Of a stretch of DNA of 64,000 bases, positions 19,544 through 28,637 are shown piece by piece. The first letter of the stretch is position 1. The number at the start of each line of letters is the position of its first letter. A program made the translations under genes and the position numbers. Source of the stretch: Calidithermus chliarophilus DSM 9957 (lineage in GTDB: Bacteria > Deinococcota > Deinococci > Deinococcales > Thermaceae); assembly GCF_000430045.1 (NCBI RefSeq), contig NZ_KE387027.1:863783-927782 (forward strand), given 5' to 3'. The notes beneath the pieces are model-generated. The model was not told where the DNA came from, did not search any database, and saw only the letters and a program-made list of their open reading frames with translations.

Positions 19544-21145
19544 TCAAATGGCACTAGCCAACATCTCCAACGCCTGCTCCTGCTGCCGGCTCGAGGCCGC
19601 GCTGTCCCAGCCGAGTTCCTGGGCCATGAGCTCGGTCACGCGGGGGAGGGCCTGCTCGGCGGCTTTGCGGTCGAGGAAGGCCAGGCGGGTGCGGCGAGCG
19701 AGGAAGTCCAGGGGGGTGAGGGCCATCTCGTAGCGCACGGCGTAGCGGACCTCGGCCTCGAGGTAGGGGTGGTGCTCCACCAGCCGGGCGGGACTTCCCT
19801 GGGCGAGCCCGAGCACCCGTGAAGCCCTCGAGCCGTAGGTGCGGTGGAGGTGGGCGGCGGTGGCGGGGTCTACGCCGTAGGTGCGCTGGAGCAGCAGCGC
19901 CCCGCCGTACACGTCCAGGCCCTCGGCGCCCACCAGGGGCAGGCGGTCGGTGCGGCTGGGGGGCACCTCGAGGCCGTGCACGCGGGCGGCGTAGGCCACC
20001 AGGTCCACGGCCATCTTGCGGTAGGTGGTCCACTTGCCGCCGGTGAGGGTCAGCAGGCCGGAAGGGCTCTGCTGGATGAGGTGGTCGCGGGCCAGCTTGG
20101 CGGTGTCGGCCTCGGGGCGCGAGACCAGTGGGCGCAGGCCCGACCACGCGGCGCGCACCTCCTCGCGGGGGATGCGGCCCAGGTAGGGCTCCACCTGGCG
20201 CAGGATGTAGGCGACCTCGCCCTCGCTCACGCCGGGATGGTCGCTGAGCTGGGCCGGGTCGTCGGTGGTGCCCACCAGGGTGTGGCCCAGCCAGGGCAGC
20301 ACGAACACCACGCGCCCGTCTTCGGTTTTGGGGATCAGCAACCCGGTCTCGGGGGGGCTGTACTTGCCGTCCAGGACGATGTGAACGCCCGAGGAGACCT
20401 TGAGCAGGGGAGGGGCGTCGGGGTCGTCGAGGCGGCGGATGGCGTCGCCGAAGGGGCCGGTGGCGTTGACCACCACGCGGGCGCCGACCTCGAGCTCCCG
20501 CCCGCTGAGCCGGTCGCGCACCACCGCGCCCCGGAGCCTGCCGTCTTGCTTGAGCAGCGCCGTCACCTCGGCCTGGTTGAGCACCGCCGCGCCCTGCTCG
20601 GCCGCCGTGAGGGCCAGCGAGACGTTGAAGCGGGCGTCGTCGAACTGGCCGTCCTGGTAGGCCACCGAGCCCACCAGGCCGCTGCTGCGGATCTCAGGGA
20701 AGGCCTCGAGGGTCTGGCGGGCGGTGAGGTAGCGCGACATCTCGAGCCGCCCCTTCCCGGCGAGCAGGTCGTAGAGCTTGAGGCCGAACCAGTAGTACGG
20801 CGCCTCCCACACCTTGTACAGCGGGGTCAGCAGCCACAGCGGGCGCGAGAGGTGCGGCGCGATGCGCAGCAGCGTGGCCCGCTCGTGCAGGGCGTCGCGC
20901 ACCAGGTTGAGCTGAACGCGGTCGAGGTTCTTGACGGCGAGCTCGAGGTAGCGCACCCCCCCGTGGATGAGCTTGGTGCTCCGGCTGGAGGTCCCCTCGG
21001 AGAAGTCGAAGCGCTCCACCAGCGCCACCTTGAGGCCCCGGCTCGCCGCCTCCAGTGCCACCCCGCTGCCCGTGGCCCCGCCGCCGATCACCAAGAAGTC
21101 GAAATTTTCCCGCTCGAGCCGTTCGATGGCTGCTGCCCGGTTCAT
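19544..21145 (-). CDS. glpD: aerobic glycerol-3-phosphate dehydrogenase
   Basis: FAD-dependent enzyme that oxidises sn-glycerol-3-phosphate to dihydroxyacetone phosphate at the membrane and passes electrons to quinone; 533 aa. FAD-binding FLVIGGGATGSGVALEAAS near residue 20, then GTSSRSTKLIHGGVRYLE (GlpD signature), VVNATGPFGDAIR, FVLPWLGHTLVGTTDDP and LTGGKWTTYRKMA. The DAO_C cap domain fills the last 130 residues. ATG 21145 gives the family N-terminus; the frame is open upstream but the extra residues are low-complexity Arg-rich. The ABC ATPase gene ends 136 bases upstream on the same strand. No glpK or glpF is in view. Confidence 0.95.
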   Translation of the reverse strand: MNRAAAIERLERENFDFLVIGGGATGSGVALEAASRGLKVALVERFDFSEGTSSRSTKLIHGGVRYLELAVKNLDRVQLNLVRDALHERATLLRIAPHLSRPLWLLTPLYKVWEAPYYWFGLKLYDLLAGKGRLEMSRYLTARQTLEAFPEIRSSGLVGSVAYQDGQFDDARFNVSLALTAAEQGAAVLNQAEVTALLKQDGRLRGAVVRDRLSGRELEVGARVVVNATGPFGDAIRRLDDPDAPPLLKVSSGVHIVLDGKYSPPETGLLIPKTEDGRVVFVLPWLGHTLVGTTDDPAQLSDHPGVSEGEVAYILRQVEPYLGRIPREEVRAAWSGLRPLVSRPEADTAKLARDHLIQQSPSGLLTLTGGKWTTYRKMAVDLVAYAARVHGLEVPPSRTDRLPLVGAEGLDVYGGALLLQRTYGVDPATAAHLHRTYGSRASRVLGLAQGSPARLVEHHPYLEAEVRYAVRYEMALTPLDFLARRTRLAFLDRKAAEQALPRVTELMAQELGWDSAASSRQQEQALEMLASAI

Positions 21146-21281
21146 CGCCCACATCTTACCGTGGCTTGCGAAAGATTTCCGTCCCCTCGCAAAAAGGCGG
21201 CGAGCTATCCTGCGCCGGCGTGCCTGTCGCGGCCGCCGGCTACGGGCCATCGGCCAGGGGCGCCCTCCGCCCCCCGGCCTT

Positions 21282-22286
21282 TCATTTCCTTTCGTTCGTC
21301 CCCGGCACCACCTCGCCCTGGGCGAAGACCTGCGAGATGACCTCCTCCACCGGGGGCTCGCGCACCTCGAGGTCCTCCACCGGCAGCTCGCGAAGCATCT
21401 GGGCCACCGCGCCCACTAAGCTCTCGCGGCGCAGCAACAGGCGCGCCTCCAGGCCCTGCGCCTCGCGCACCTCGCCGTAGCGCTCGAGCTCGGGCCGGGG
21501 CAGGGCGCGGTTGAGCTTGAGCACCACCTCGCGGTAAGGGGCGAAGCGCTCCAGCAGCCCCGACAGCCCCCCGTCGTAGATCAGGCGGCCCTGGTGGATC
21601 ATGACCACCCGTTCGCACAGCGCGGTGATGTCGGCCATGTAGTGGCTGGTGAGGAGGATGGTGGCCCCATAGCGGCGGTTGTACTCGCGCAGAAACTCGC
21701 GCACCGAGGTCTGGGCGTTGACGTCGAGGCCGAGGGTGGGCTCGTCGAGGAAGAGCACCCTGGGCTGGTGCAGCAAGGCCGCCAGCAGCTCGGCCTTCAT
21801 GCGCTCGCCCAGCGAGAGCTTGCGCACGGGCTGGGTGAGCTTGTCCTGCAGGCCCAGCAGTTCCGCCAGCTCGCCCACGCGCCGCGAGAGCTCGGCGTCG
21901 GGGATCTCGTAGACCGCGCCGTTGACGCGGAAGGAGTCCCAGGCGGGCAGGTCCCAGATGAGCTGCTGCTTGTTGCCCATCACCAGCGTGACCTGGCGCA
22001 GGAAGGCCGCCTCGCGGCGGAAGGGTTCGAAGCCCGCGACCCGCACCTCCCCCTCGCTGGGGTGGATCAGCCCGGTCAGGAGTTTGAGCGTGGTGGTCTT
22101 GCCCGCGCCGTTGGGGCCTAAAAAGCCCACGATCTCGCCGGGCTCGAGGCTGAAGCTCACGCCCCGCACCGCCTCCACCTGGCGGTACTTGCGGCGGAAG
22201 AAGTGTTGCAGCGTCCCGCGCAGCCCCGGCTCCTTGAGGGCCACCGGGTAGCGCTTGACCAGGTTGCGCGCGGTGATTACGGCCAC
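21282..22286 (-). CDS. ABC transporter ATPase (COG4586 type, partner of DUF990 permeases)
   Basis: Cytoplasmic ATPase, 334 aa, with a ~90-residue C-terminal extension beyond the nucleotide-binding domain. Walker A GFLGPNGAGKTTTLKLLTG, the family-specific FRREAAFLRQVTLVMGNKQQ (Q-loop region), signature LSLGERMKAELLAALLH, Walker B RVLFLDEPTLGLDV and H-loop LLTSHYM are all intact. The insert VALKEPGLRGTLQHFFRRKY near residue 15 is characteristic of the ATPases that pair with DUF990 ABC-2 permeases. It likely drives the two permeases at 17675 and 15087. Substrate unknown. Confidence 0.9.
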   Translation of the reverse strand: MAVITARNLVKRYPVALKEPGLRGTLQHFFRRKYRQVEAVRGVSFSLEPGEIVGFLGPNGAGKTTTLKLLTGLIHPSEGEVRVAGFEPFRREAAFLRQVTLVMGNKQQLIWDLPAWDSFRVNGAVYEIPDAELSRRVGELAELLGLQDKLTQPVRKLSLGERMKAELLAALLHQPRVLFLDEPTLGLDVNAQTSVREFLREYNRRYGATILLTSHYMADITALCERVVMIHQGRLIYDGGLSGLLERFAPYREVVLKLNRALPRPELERYGEVREAQGLEARLLLRRESLVGAVAQMLRELPVEDLEVREPPVEEVISQVFAQGEVVPGTNERK

Positions 22287-22365
22287 TCCAAACAGTCTAC
22301 CGGGAGAAGCGCGGCGCCGGGACGTCCGTCACTGTGTTGGCGGCGCGGGGTATTAGCATGGGGCC

Positions 22366-24321
22366 ATGTCGCGCTGGTTGGCCTTGTGGCTGCTGATCCT
22401 TGCGGGGTGGGCCCCGTCGTGGGCGAAGGGGCTGGTGCTGCCGTTCGAGGGGCCGGGCGGGCACGCCACCGCCCAGGCCTTCGCCGAGAGCCTGGGGGTG
22501 GCGCCGCCCTCGCTGGCGGCCGTGCTGCTGCCCGACCTGCCCTGGGAGGGCAGCTACGAGCGGGTGACCGGCAGCCTGTACACCCCGGGCGGGGCGCGGC
22601 TGGCGCTCGAGAGCACCCGCGCCGACTGGGTGCTGGTGGGCAGGACGGGGGAGGGGGGCGAGCTGGTGCTGTTCCTCGCCACGCCCAAGGAGGTGGCCCG
22701 GGCCCGCTTCACCGAGCCGCTGCTGGCCCTGCGCTGGGCGGGCACCCGCCTGGGGCTCAAGCCGGGGGCCTTCCGGCCCGACCCGCGCCAGGAGGCCGAC
22801 CTCGCCAGGCTGGCCCAGGGGGAACTCCAGGGCGTGGCCCGCTTCCCCGCGCCCAAAGCCCAGTACGAGGCGGCGCTGGCGCTCACCGAGGGCGGGGAGC
22901 TGAAGGGGAGCCTCGAGCCCCTGCCCCGCCCCCTCGTCGAGTTCTGGACCTCGCTCAACGCGGGGAAGCCCCTGCCGGCCTACCAGGCGATGTTCGACCT
23001 CCAGGAGGGCCGCAAGGCGCCGGCGCTGGCCCAGGCCCGCAAGCTCGCGCAGGGCAACGCCCTCGAGCGCGTCGCCGCCGTGATGGTGCTGCAGGCGCTC
23101 GAGGACCCCGCCTGGCGGGCGGCGGCCCGGGGGCTCAGCGAGCACGCCCCCGAGATCCCCTACGGCTGGGAGCAGCGCGCCTTCGCCGCCCTCGACGAGG
23201 ACCGGCCCGACGAGGCCGCCCAGGCCTTCGGGCGGGCCCTCGAGCTGCTGCCCGAGAGCCGCTTGGCCTGGACCAACCTGGGCTGGGCCTTCTACCTCAA
23301 GGGCGACCGCGCCCGCTCGCTGCAGGCGAGCCTGCGGTCGCTGCGCCTGGGCGCCGACCCCGACCCCACCGCGCTGTACAACCTGGGGCTGGTGCGGGCG
23401 CTCTACGGCGACCTGCTGGGGGCCCGTGAGGCCTACACCCGCGCCCTCGAGAGCGACCGCGAGGAGGTCTACCGGCTCGCCCTGGAGGACCTCGCCGCCG
23501 CGGGCGACAGCCGCCTGGCCTACTGGATGGGCTTCCTGGCCGAGCGGGTGGGGCTGCTGGAGGAGGCCAAGGCCCACTACCGCGCCTTCCTCGAGGCCCA
23601 CCCCCGCCACCCCCTGGCCGGCGCCGCCCGCCGGGCCCTGGCGCAGGAGGGCCGGCTCGAGGTGCGGCTCGAGGCGCTCCTGCTGCGCCCCGACGGCCCC
23701 GACGCCCCCGACGCCCGCCCCTTCCACGCCGGGGAAGTGGTCTTTCCCCGGGTGCGGCTCTCGGGCAGCCCCTACCTGAGCCAGCAGCCCCTCTCGGTGC
23801 GGCTGCTCGACGCGCAGGGCAAGGTGCTGGGCCAGGGCAGCAAGAAGGTGGCCTTCGGGGCCATGACCAGCGAGCTCGAGGAGCTCGCCCCCGGGGTCCG
23901 GCTGCCCGCCCAGGGGCGCTACACGCTCGAGGTGCGCTACGGCGAGGCCGTGGCCCGCCAGGCCCTGGAGGTTTTGCCCCCCAGCCTGGCCCGCCAGCTC
24001 TACGTGCTGGGCCTGGAGCCGCGCGGCCTCGGCGGGATGCCCCTGCTCGAGACCGCCGAGCTGCTCGGCCCGGAGGGCGACCGGCTGCTGCTGGAGAAGC
24101 TCGAGGCCGAGTTCAAGGCCGCGGCGCCCATGGCCGCCGCTAACGCCCGCCTCGCGCAGCCGCTGCGGGCGGGGCCTTACGCGGGCCAGAGCGTCGCCGA
24201 GCTGCTGCGCAAGGCCGAGCGGAGGGTGCTCGAGGCCTTCCTGCGCGCGGCCGTGCAGGATCCCCAACTGCTGGGCGAGAAGGACGTGGTCAACGCCTTC
24301 GTGACCTGGGTCCAGCGCTGA
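22366..24321 (+). CDS. exported TPR-repeat protein
   Basis: A 651-aa protein with an N-terminal signal peptide (MSRWLALWLLILAGWAPSWA). Residues about 280-440 hold tetratricopeptide-like helices, for example RLAWTNLGWAFYLKGDRARS and ALYNLGLVRALYGDLLGARE, followed by EEAKAHYRAFLEAHPRHPLA. The C-terminal third is beta-rich and then helical (LLEKLEAEFKAAAPMAAANA). It probably acts as a periplasmic scaffold, but no enzymatic motif was seen. TATTAG ends 9 bases before the start, without a Shine-Dalgarno. It is divergent from the ABC ATPase gene. Confidence 0.8.
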   Translation: MSRWLALWLLILAGWAPSWAKGLVLPFEGPGGHATAQAFAESLGVAPPSLAAVLLPDLPWEGSYERVTGSLYTPGGARLALESTRADWVLVGRTGEGGELVLFLATPKEVARARFTEPLLALRWAGTRLGLKPGAFRPDPRQEADLARLAQGELQGVARFPAPKAQYEAALALTEGGELKGSLEPLPRPLVEFWTSLNAGKPLPAYQAMFDLQEGRKAPALAQARKLAQGNALERVAAVMVLQALEDPAWRAAARGLSEHAPEIPYGWEQRAFAALDEDRPDEAAQAFGRALELLPESRLAWTNLGWAFYLKGDRARSLQASLRSLRLGADPDPTALYNLGLVRALYGDLLGAREAYTRALESDREEVYRLALEDLAAAGDSRLAYWMGFLAERVGLLEEAKAHYRAFLEAHPRHPLAGAARRALAQEGRLEVRLEALLLRPDGPDAPDARPFHAGEVVFPRVRLSGSPYLSQQPLSVRLLDAQGKVLGQGSKKVAFGAMTSELEELAPGVRLPAQGRYTLEVRYGEAVARQALEVLPPSLARQLYVLGLEPRGLGGMPLLETAELLGPEGDRLLLEKLEAEFKAAAPMAAANARLAQPLRAGPYAGQSVAELLRKAERRVLEAFLRAAVQDPQLLGEKDVVNAFVTWVQR

Positions 24322-24356
24322 ACCCCGGAAAGCTCCCCAAAACCTTACACTGCGGA

Positions 24357-24362
24357 TACACT
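24357..24362 (+). promoter_or_regulatory. -10 hexamer, leaderless type
   Basis: TACACT ends 8 bases before ATG 24371; no Shine-Dalgarno is present. Confidence 0.45.
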
Positions 24363-24370
24363 GCCCTACG

Positions 24371-24964
24371 ATGCGTCTCGTCGGCCTGCTGTTCCTGCTC
24401 TCCCTCGCCGTGTTCGTCTACTTCCGCAACGCGGCGGCCCAGCCCATCGCCCGGCCCCCCGGCGTGCTGTGCCCGCTGGCGCCGTTCCAGGGTGCCCAGA
24501 ACCTTCCCGCAGCCTTCGAGCACGAGGGCTACCGCCTGCAGCCCGTGGCCCGCTTCGCCCTCGAGGCCCGCGTCCTGGGCAAGCGGCTCTACAGCACCGA
24601 CCCCGGCGCCAAGCTCGCCCCCGTCGACCTCGCGCTGGGCTGGGGCCGCATGTCCGATAGCCGGGTGCTGGAGAAGATCTCCATCAGCCAGGGCAACCGC
24701 TTCTACTTCTGGTACACCCCCGACCCGCCCATCCCTTTGCAGGAAATTGCGCTCAGCAGCGCCAACATGCACATGATCCCCGCCACGCCCGAGCTCGAGC
24801 AGCGCCTGAAGCGGCTCAAGAGCGGCAACATCGTGCGCCTGCAGGGCTATCTGGTCAACGTCAGCGGCCCCGACGGCTTCTTCTGGAACTCCTCCCTCAC
24901 CCGCGAGGACACCGGCAACGGCGCCTGCGAGCTGGTGTGGGTCGAGGAGCTGGCGGTGCGCTGA
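24371..24964 (+). CDS. conserved membrane-anchored protein, unknown function
   Basis: 197 aa. One N-terminal hydrophobic helix (LVGLLFLLSLAVFVYF) anchors a soluble domain outside the cytoplasm. The domain has strings that look conserved (DLALGWGRMSD, ISISQGNRFYFWY, SSANMHMIPATPE, GNIVRLQGYLVNVSGPDG, SSLTREDTGNGACELVWVEE), matching a widespread uncharacterised family whose name I cannot give with confidence. A -10-like hexamer lies 8 bases from the start, so it is probably its own unit. Confidence 0.75.
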   Translation: MRLVGLLFLLSLAVFVYFRNAAAQPIARPPGVLCPLAPFQGAQNLPAAFEHEGYRLQPVARFALEARVLGKRLYSTDPGAKLAPVDLALGWGRMSDSRVLEKISISQGNRFYFWYTPDPPIPLQEIALSSANMHMIPATPELEQRLKRLKSGNIVRLQGYLVNVSGPDGFFWNSSLTREDTGNGACELVWVEELAVR

Positions 24965-25056
24965 AGCTCTGGCCGGTTCACCGGGCGATGAAGTAACGAC
25001 GGTAACGGTCAAATTGCCACGCCCGGCCGCGCGAAGGGCCTAAGCTCTAGAGCAAG

Positions 25057-25677
25057 ATGCAGAGCACCCTCACCAAGCAACGCGATCAACTCCGGGAAGC
25101 GGTCATCCTCAAGGACGAAGGCCTGCGGTTGCAGCGCGACATGGCCGAGATGGGCCGGGTGCAGCGCGAGCTCGCCGAGCAGCTCGCCCAGGGCAAGCCC
25201 CCGGACGTCTCGGTGCTCGAGACCCTGCGCCAGAACGCCAGCAACTTCGAGGCCTGGTGGGGCAAGGCGCGGCAACTGCTGGGGCGCGACGACCTCGAGA
25301 AGAACCTGCCCAAGGCCCTCGAGGCCCTCGAGGCCTACCAGCGGCGGCTGGAGGAGGCGGCGACGTGCGAGGTGGCGCTGGGCATCCTCGAGCGGGTGAG
25401 CGCCATCGTCCACCACGGCCACGAGGAGATGCCCACCCTCACCCAGCTCCAGATGGACGTGCTCGACCTGGTGCGCAGCATCACCCAGAGCCCCGCCGTC
25501 ACCCCCACCGTGCAGTCCCTCGCGGCGGGCACCCACCCCTACGTGCGCCTGATTCACTTCCTGCAGCCGCAGGACATGAGCGACGAGGAGTGGGAGCAGA
25601 CCTACCAGAGCCTCTACCAGTCGCTCGGCCGCGAGATCGCGGTGGCGGCGGCGCGGGGGAGGCTGCAACTGACGTAA
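25057..25677 (+). CDS. helical cytoplasmic protein, unknown function
   Basis: 206 aa, no signal peptide or membrane segment. The first 110 residues are strongly helical and charged (QRDQLREAVILKDEGLRLQR, DLEKNLPKALEALEAYQRRL), suggesting coiled coil. No domain recognised. The stop codon TAA is the first trinucleotide of the MITE-like element that begins here, so the present C-terminus (GRLQLT) may have been created or altered by that insertion. Confidence 0.7.
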   Translation: MQSTLTKQRDQLREAVILKDEGLRLQRDMAEMGRVQRELAEQLAQGKPPDVSVLETLRQNASNFEAWWGKARQLLGRDDLEKNLPKALEALEAYQRRLEEAATCEVALGILERVSAIVHHGHEEMPTLTQLQMDVLDLVRSITQSPAVTPTVQSLAAGTHPYVRLIHFLQPQDMSDEEWEQTYQSLYQSLGREIAVAAARGRLQLT

Positions 25678-25853
25678 TACCAGATTCGGTCAGTTCGTTC
25701 CCGAATGGTGACGCCGCCCCGCCAAGGCGGGGCGGCCGACCGAAGGGATACGCTTTCTTCGCCGACCGTCAGGGAGGGGTGTGCTCTAGGATTCAAAAAG
25801 ATAGCCTCTGAAGGTCTTTGGTTTGGGTGATGATCTTTTTGAATCCGGTATTA
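25675..25853. mobile_element. MITE-like 179-bp element
   Basis: Terminal inverted repeats TAATACCAGATTC (25675-25687) and the complement of GAATCCGGTATTA (25841-25853) match at 12 of 13 positions. Inside is a perfect 14-bp inverted pair, GGATTCAAAAAGAT (25789) with ATCTTTTTGAATCC (25833). There is also a nested hairpin TTCGGTC...GCCGCCCCGCC-AAGGCGGGGCGGC...GACCGAA at 25686-25744. It has no credible coding capacity. Heptad module A (GGTCAGCCTTCAGCCGTCAG) follows at 25856-25878. Confidence 0.6.
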
Positions 25854-25939
25854 GCGGTCAGCCTTCAGCCGTCAGCGAAAAGCCGAGCGGTATTACCTAC
25901 AAATCAGGGCGGGCGCAAGGCCCGCCCCTACTGTTCCCA

Positions 25940-26410
25940 CTAGTCGAGCAATCCGGGGATGGGCTCGACCTCGATCCGGGTCGCGCTGGGCTTGACGTAG
26001 GGGGCCTGCAAGGGGATCAGGTGGCGCCGGGTACCCACCTGCACTACCAGTACGTCCTGGGCTCCGGCGTCGTCCACGTCCACCACCTTGCCGACGGGCT
26101 CGCCGTTGACCAGCACCGGAAGGCCGATGAGCTGGAAGTAGTAGAACTGCCCCTCCTCGAGCTCGGGCAGCTCCTCGGGGTCGGCCAGCACGGCCCGCCC
26201 GGCCAGGGTGCGCGCGGCTTCCACCGTGCCGACCCCGGCGAGCTCGAGCACCAACTCTTCGCCCAGGTAGTAGGCGTCCTCGATGGCCCGGTAGCCGATC
26301 CCGTCGATGTAGACGCGCTCGAGGTCGGCCACCAGGGGCTCGCCGCGGAACTTGATCGCCCCGTCCAGCCCGTAGGCCGAGCCGAGGCGCCCGACTTGCA
26401 CGCGCTTCAT
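25940..26410 (-). CDS. rimM: ribosome maturation factor RimM
   Basis: 30S subunit maturation factor that binds S19 and helps assemble the 16S 3' domain; 156 aa (usual 160-180). The N-terminal RimM domain opens VQVGRLGSAYGLDGAIKFRG. The C-terminal PRC-barrel has FYYFQLIGLPVLVNGEPVGK and VLVVQVGTRRHLIPLQ. It lies 10 bases after khpA. In many bacteria trmD and rplS follow, but here the strand changes and a MITE-like element lies beyond the stop. Confidence 0.93.
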   Translation of the reverse strand: MKRVQVGRLGSAYGLDGAIKFRGEPLVADLERVYIDGIGYRAIEDAYYLGEELVLELAGVGTVEAARTLAGRAVLADPEELPELEEGQFYYFQLIGLPVLVNGEPVGKVVDVDDAGAQDVLVVQVGTRRHLIPLQAPYVKPSATRIEVEPIPGLLD

Positions 26411-26420
26411 GGCCCGGCGT

Positions 26421-26639
26421 CTAGCGCACCTCGACCGAAACGCGCCCCTTGGCGTAGGAGCGCACGATGGTGCGGATGCTCTCGATGACCCGCCCCTGCC
26501 GCCCGATCAGGCGGCCCTTGTCGGCGGGGGCGGTCTCGACGTAGTACACCGGCCCCTCGCGCCCGCGCCGCTCCTCGACGCGCACCGCCTGGGGCTGATC
26601 CACCACGGCCTTGGCGAGGTATTCCACGAGGTCTTTCAT
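26421..26639 (-). CDS. khpA: KH-domain RNA-binding protein KhpA
   Basis: 72-aa single KH-domain protein (YlqC/KhpA). The GxxG RNA-binding loop is LIGRQGRVIESIRTIVRS, and the N-terminus MKDLVEYLAKAVVDQPQAVR is typical. It binds RNA, and in other bacteria it acts with KhpB. It sits between rpsP and rimM, the conserved position for this gene. Confidence 0.93.
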   Translation of the reverse strand: MKDLVEYLAKAVVDQPQAVRVEERRGREGPVYYVETAPADKGRLIGRQGRVIESIRTIVRSYAKGRVSVEVR

Positions 26640-26649
26640 GGGAAAAAGC

Positions 26650-26716
26650 TTATAGCAAATAGCCGATAGCTAATAGCCATCTCAGGCCATCAGCTATCGG
26701 CTATGGGCTACCGACG
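26650..26716 (+). repeat. heptad repeat fragment inside the rpsP-khpA gap (module G)
   Basis: Degenerate heptads TAGCAAATAGCCGATAGC followed by ATCAGCTATCGGCTATGGGC. This is the only copy that lies between genes of one apparent operon (rpsP and khpA). Confidence 0.75.
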
Positions 26717-26719
26717 TGC

Positions 26720-26962
26720 TTACAGCACCCCGGCCTGCTTGAACAGCTTGCGCACGGTCTCGGTGGGCTGGGCGCCCACGCCGAGCCAGTACTTCGCGCG
26801 CTCGCCGTCGACCTTGAGCCAGTCGGGGGTGGTCTTGCGGGGGTCGTAGTAGCCCACGCGCTCGAGGTAGGCGCCGTCGCGCTTGTTGCGGCTGTCGGTC
26901 ACGACGATGCGGTAGTGGGGGTTCTTCTTCGAGCCGAAACGGGAAAGGCGGATCTTGGTCAT
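26720..26962 (-). CDS. rpsP: 30S ribosomal protein S16
   Basis: 80-aa ribosomal protein of the small subunit body. [20 protein letters not shown] is the family opening; VGYYDPRKT and [16 protein letters not shown] are the central and C-terminal signatures. GGAGTGACGCA precedes ATG 26962. It follows ffh by 60 bases and is probably co-transcribed with it. Confidence 0.97.
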   Translation of the reverse strand: MTKIRLSRFGSKKNPHYRIVVTDSRNKRDGAYLERVGYYDPRKTTPDWLKVDGERAKYWLGVGAQPTETVRKLFKQAGVL

Positions 26963-27022
26963 TGCGTCACTCCTTCAAAACTGAGATATTCACTGCCCTA
27001 AAGGCGTATCTCCTGGGTCAAG

Positions 27023-28318
27023 CTAGCGCCGGAACAGGCCCCGGCCCTTGGTCTTCTGCATGGTCTTCATCATGGCCTTCATGTCGTCGAAGGTCTTGAT
27101 GAGGCGGTTGACTTCCTGAACGCTGGTGCCCGAGCCGGCGGCGATGCGCTTGCGGCGGGAGGCGTTGAGGATCTTGGGGTCGCGGCGCTCGCGCGGGGTC
27201 ATCGAGAGCACGATGGCCTCGAGGCGGTTGAGCGCCTTGTCGTCGACCTGGAAGTTGGCCGGCAGCATCCGCGACATGCCCGGGATCATCTTGAGGATGT
27301 CGCCGAAGCTGCCCATCTTGCGGATCTGGCGCATCTGGGTGATGACGTCCTCGAGCGTGATCTCGCCGGGGGCCTTGACCGGGCCCTCGATCTCGGCCGC
27401 GCGGGCCTTCTCCAGCAGGGTCTGGAGGTCGCCCATGCCCAGGATGCGCTGGGCCAGGCGGTCGGGGTAGAAGGGCTCGAGGCCGTCGAGCTTCTCGGAG
27501 ACGCCCGCGAAGTAGATGGGCTTCTGCGTGACGTGCCGCGCCGAGAGTGCCGCCCCGCCGCGCGCGTCGCCGTCGAGCTTGGTGAGGATCAGGCCCGTCA
27601 CCCCGATGCGCTCGTCGAAGGTCTTGGAGACGCCCAGCGCCTCCTGGCCGGTCATGCTGTCCACGACCAGCAGCGTTTCGCTGGGGCCCACCGCCGCCTT
27701 CAGGCGGGCGAGCTCGTTCATCAGGTTCTCGTCGATCTGCAGGCGGCCCGCCGTGTCCACGATCACGAGGTCGCGGTAGTCGAAGGTGAGGTGCTGGCGC
27801 AGGCGCTGGGCGGTGGTCTCGGGGCGTTCGCCGTCAGCGACCTCGAGCACCGGCACCCCCACCTTCTCGGCCAGGATCTTGAGCTGGTCGCGCGCGGCGG
27901 GGCGCTGGGTGTCGGCGGCCACGAGCAGCGGGCGGCGCCCCTTGCCCTTGTAGAACTGGGCCAGCTTGGCGGCGTGGGTGGTCTTGCCCGCGCCCTGCAG
28001 GCCCACCAAAAACCACACGTTGCCCTCGTTCTTGAGCAGTGGCTGCTTGGCCTCGCCCCCCAGCACCTCCGTGAGCTCCTCGTAGACGACCGTGAGGATC
28101 TGCTCGGCGGGGGTGAGGCTCTCGAGCACCTGCTGCCCGAGGGCCTTCTCCTGGATCTTGGCGACGAAATCCTTGGCCACCTCGAAGTTCACATCGGCCT
28201 CGAGGAGGCTCATGCGGATCTCGCGCAGGGTGGCCTTGAGGTCGGCCTCGCTGATACGACCCCGCCCGCGCAGCTTGTCTACTGCGTCGCGGATGCGGCG
28301 GCTTAGCGTCTCAAACAT
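27023..28318 (-). CDS. ffh: signal recognition particle GTPase Ffh
   Basis: SRP54 homologue that delivers nascent membrane proteins to FtsY and the translocon; 431 aa. N domain ([20 protein letters not shown]). G domain with [17 protein letters not shown] (P-loop), [21 protein letters not shown] and [11 protein letters not shown]. The M domain begins [15 protein letters not shown] and continues [20 protein letters not shown] and a Met-rich [13 protein letters not shown] helix that binds 4.5S RNA. A good promoter (TTGACA-N18-TACCCT) lies upstream. First gene of the ffh-rpsP-khpA-rimM block. Confidence 0.97.
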   Translation of the reverse strand: MFETLSRRIRDAVDKLRGRGRISEADLKATLREIRMSLLEADVNFEVAKDFVAKIQEKALGQQVLESLTPAEQILTVVYEELTEVLGGEAKQPLLKNEGNVWFLVGLQGAGKTTHAAKLAQFYKGKGRRPLLVAADTQRPAARDQLKILAEKVGVPVLEVADGERPETTAQRLRQHLTFDYRDLVIVDTAGRLQIDENLMNELARLKAAVGPSETLLVVDSMTGQEALGVSKTFDERIGVTGLILTKLDGDARGGAALSARHVTQKPIYFAGVSEKLDGLEPFYPDRLAQRILGMGDLQTLLEKARAAEIEGPVKAPGEITLEDVITQMRQIRKMGSFGDILKMIPGMSRMLPANFQVDDKALNRLEAIVLSMTPRERRDPKILNASRRKRIAAGSGTSVQEVNRLIKTFDDMKAMMKTMQKTKGRGLFRR

Positions 28319-28399
28319 GCTTTCTGGCTCCCTCAGACCTCAAAAAATCACTCAAGCCTTTTTTGCGATCAAAAGGCCTCTTTCTCGAGGCCGCCCGCT

Positions 28400-28429
28400 A
28401 GGGTAGCAGCACAAGCTTGAGCGTGTCAA
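28400..28429 (-). promoter_or_regulatory. ffh promoter
   Basis: On the minus strand TTGACA, 18-base spacer, TACCCT, about 80 bases upstream of the ffh start. Confidence 0.65.
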
Positions 28430-28439
28430 TATCAAGTTT

Positions 28440-28626
28440 GAAGCCGGCAAGGGCAGGGGGATCGGGGGATAGGGGGCCTGTGGCTCGCGGTTCACCCCTC
28501 CCCGCCGGCGGGGAGGGTTTATCCCCCCTGGCCCCCCTTGTTAAGGGGGGAACAAGGCGTCTTGCGTTTTGCGTACGACGTACGACGTACGACGTACGAC
28601 CCGCGCTCAGCGTCCGGCTATCGGCG
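28440..28626 (+). repeat. composite heptad repeat, forward copy (B-C-D-E-F-G)
   Basis: GTGGCTCGCGG, CCCTCCCCGCCGGCGGGGAGGG, CCCCCCTTGTTAAGGGGGG, GCGTCTTGCGTTTTGCG, four GTACGAC heptads in a row, and GTCCGGCTATCGGCG. It lies between divergent ffh and the DUF305-like gene. Confidence 0.88.
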
Positions 28627-28637
28627 TCGAGCAGAGC

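Noticed and set aside
22297..24267. 656-aa minus-strand open frame opposite the TPR gene
   Set aside because: It is a shadow of the plus-strand gene caused by high GC at third positions; its translation is low-complexity Gly/Leu/Gln-rich without domains.
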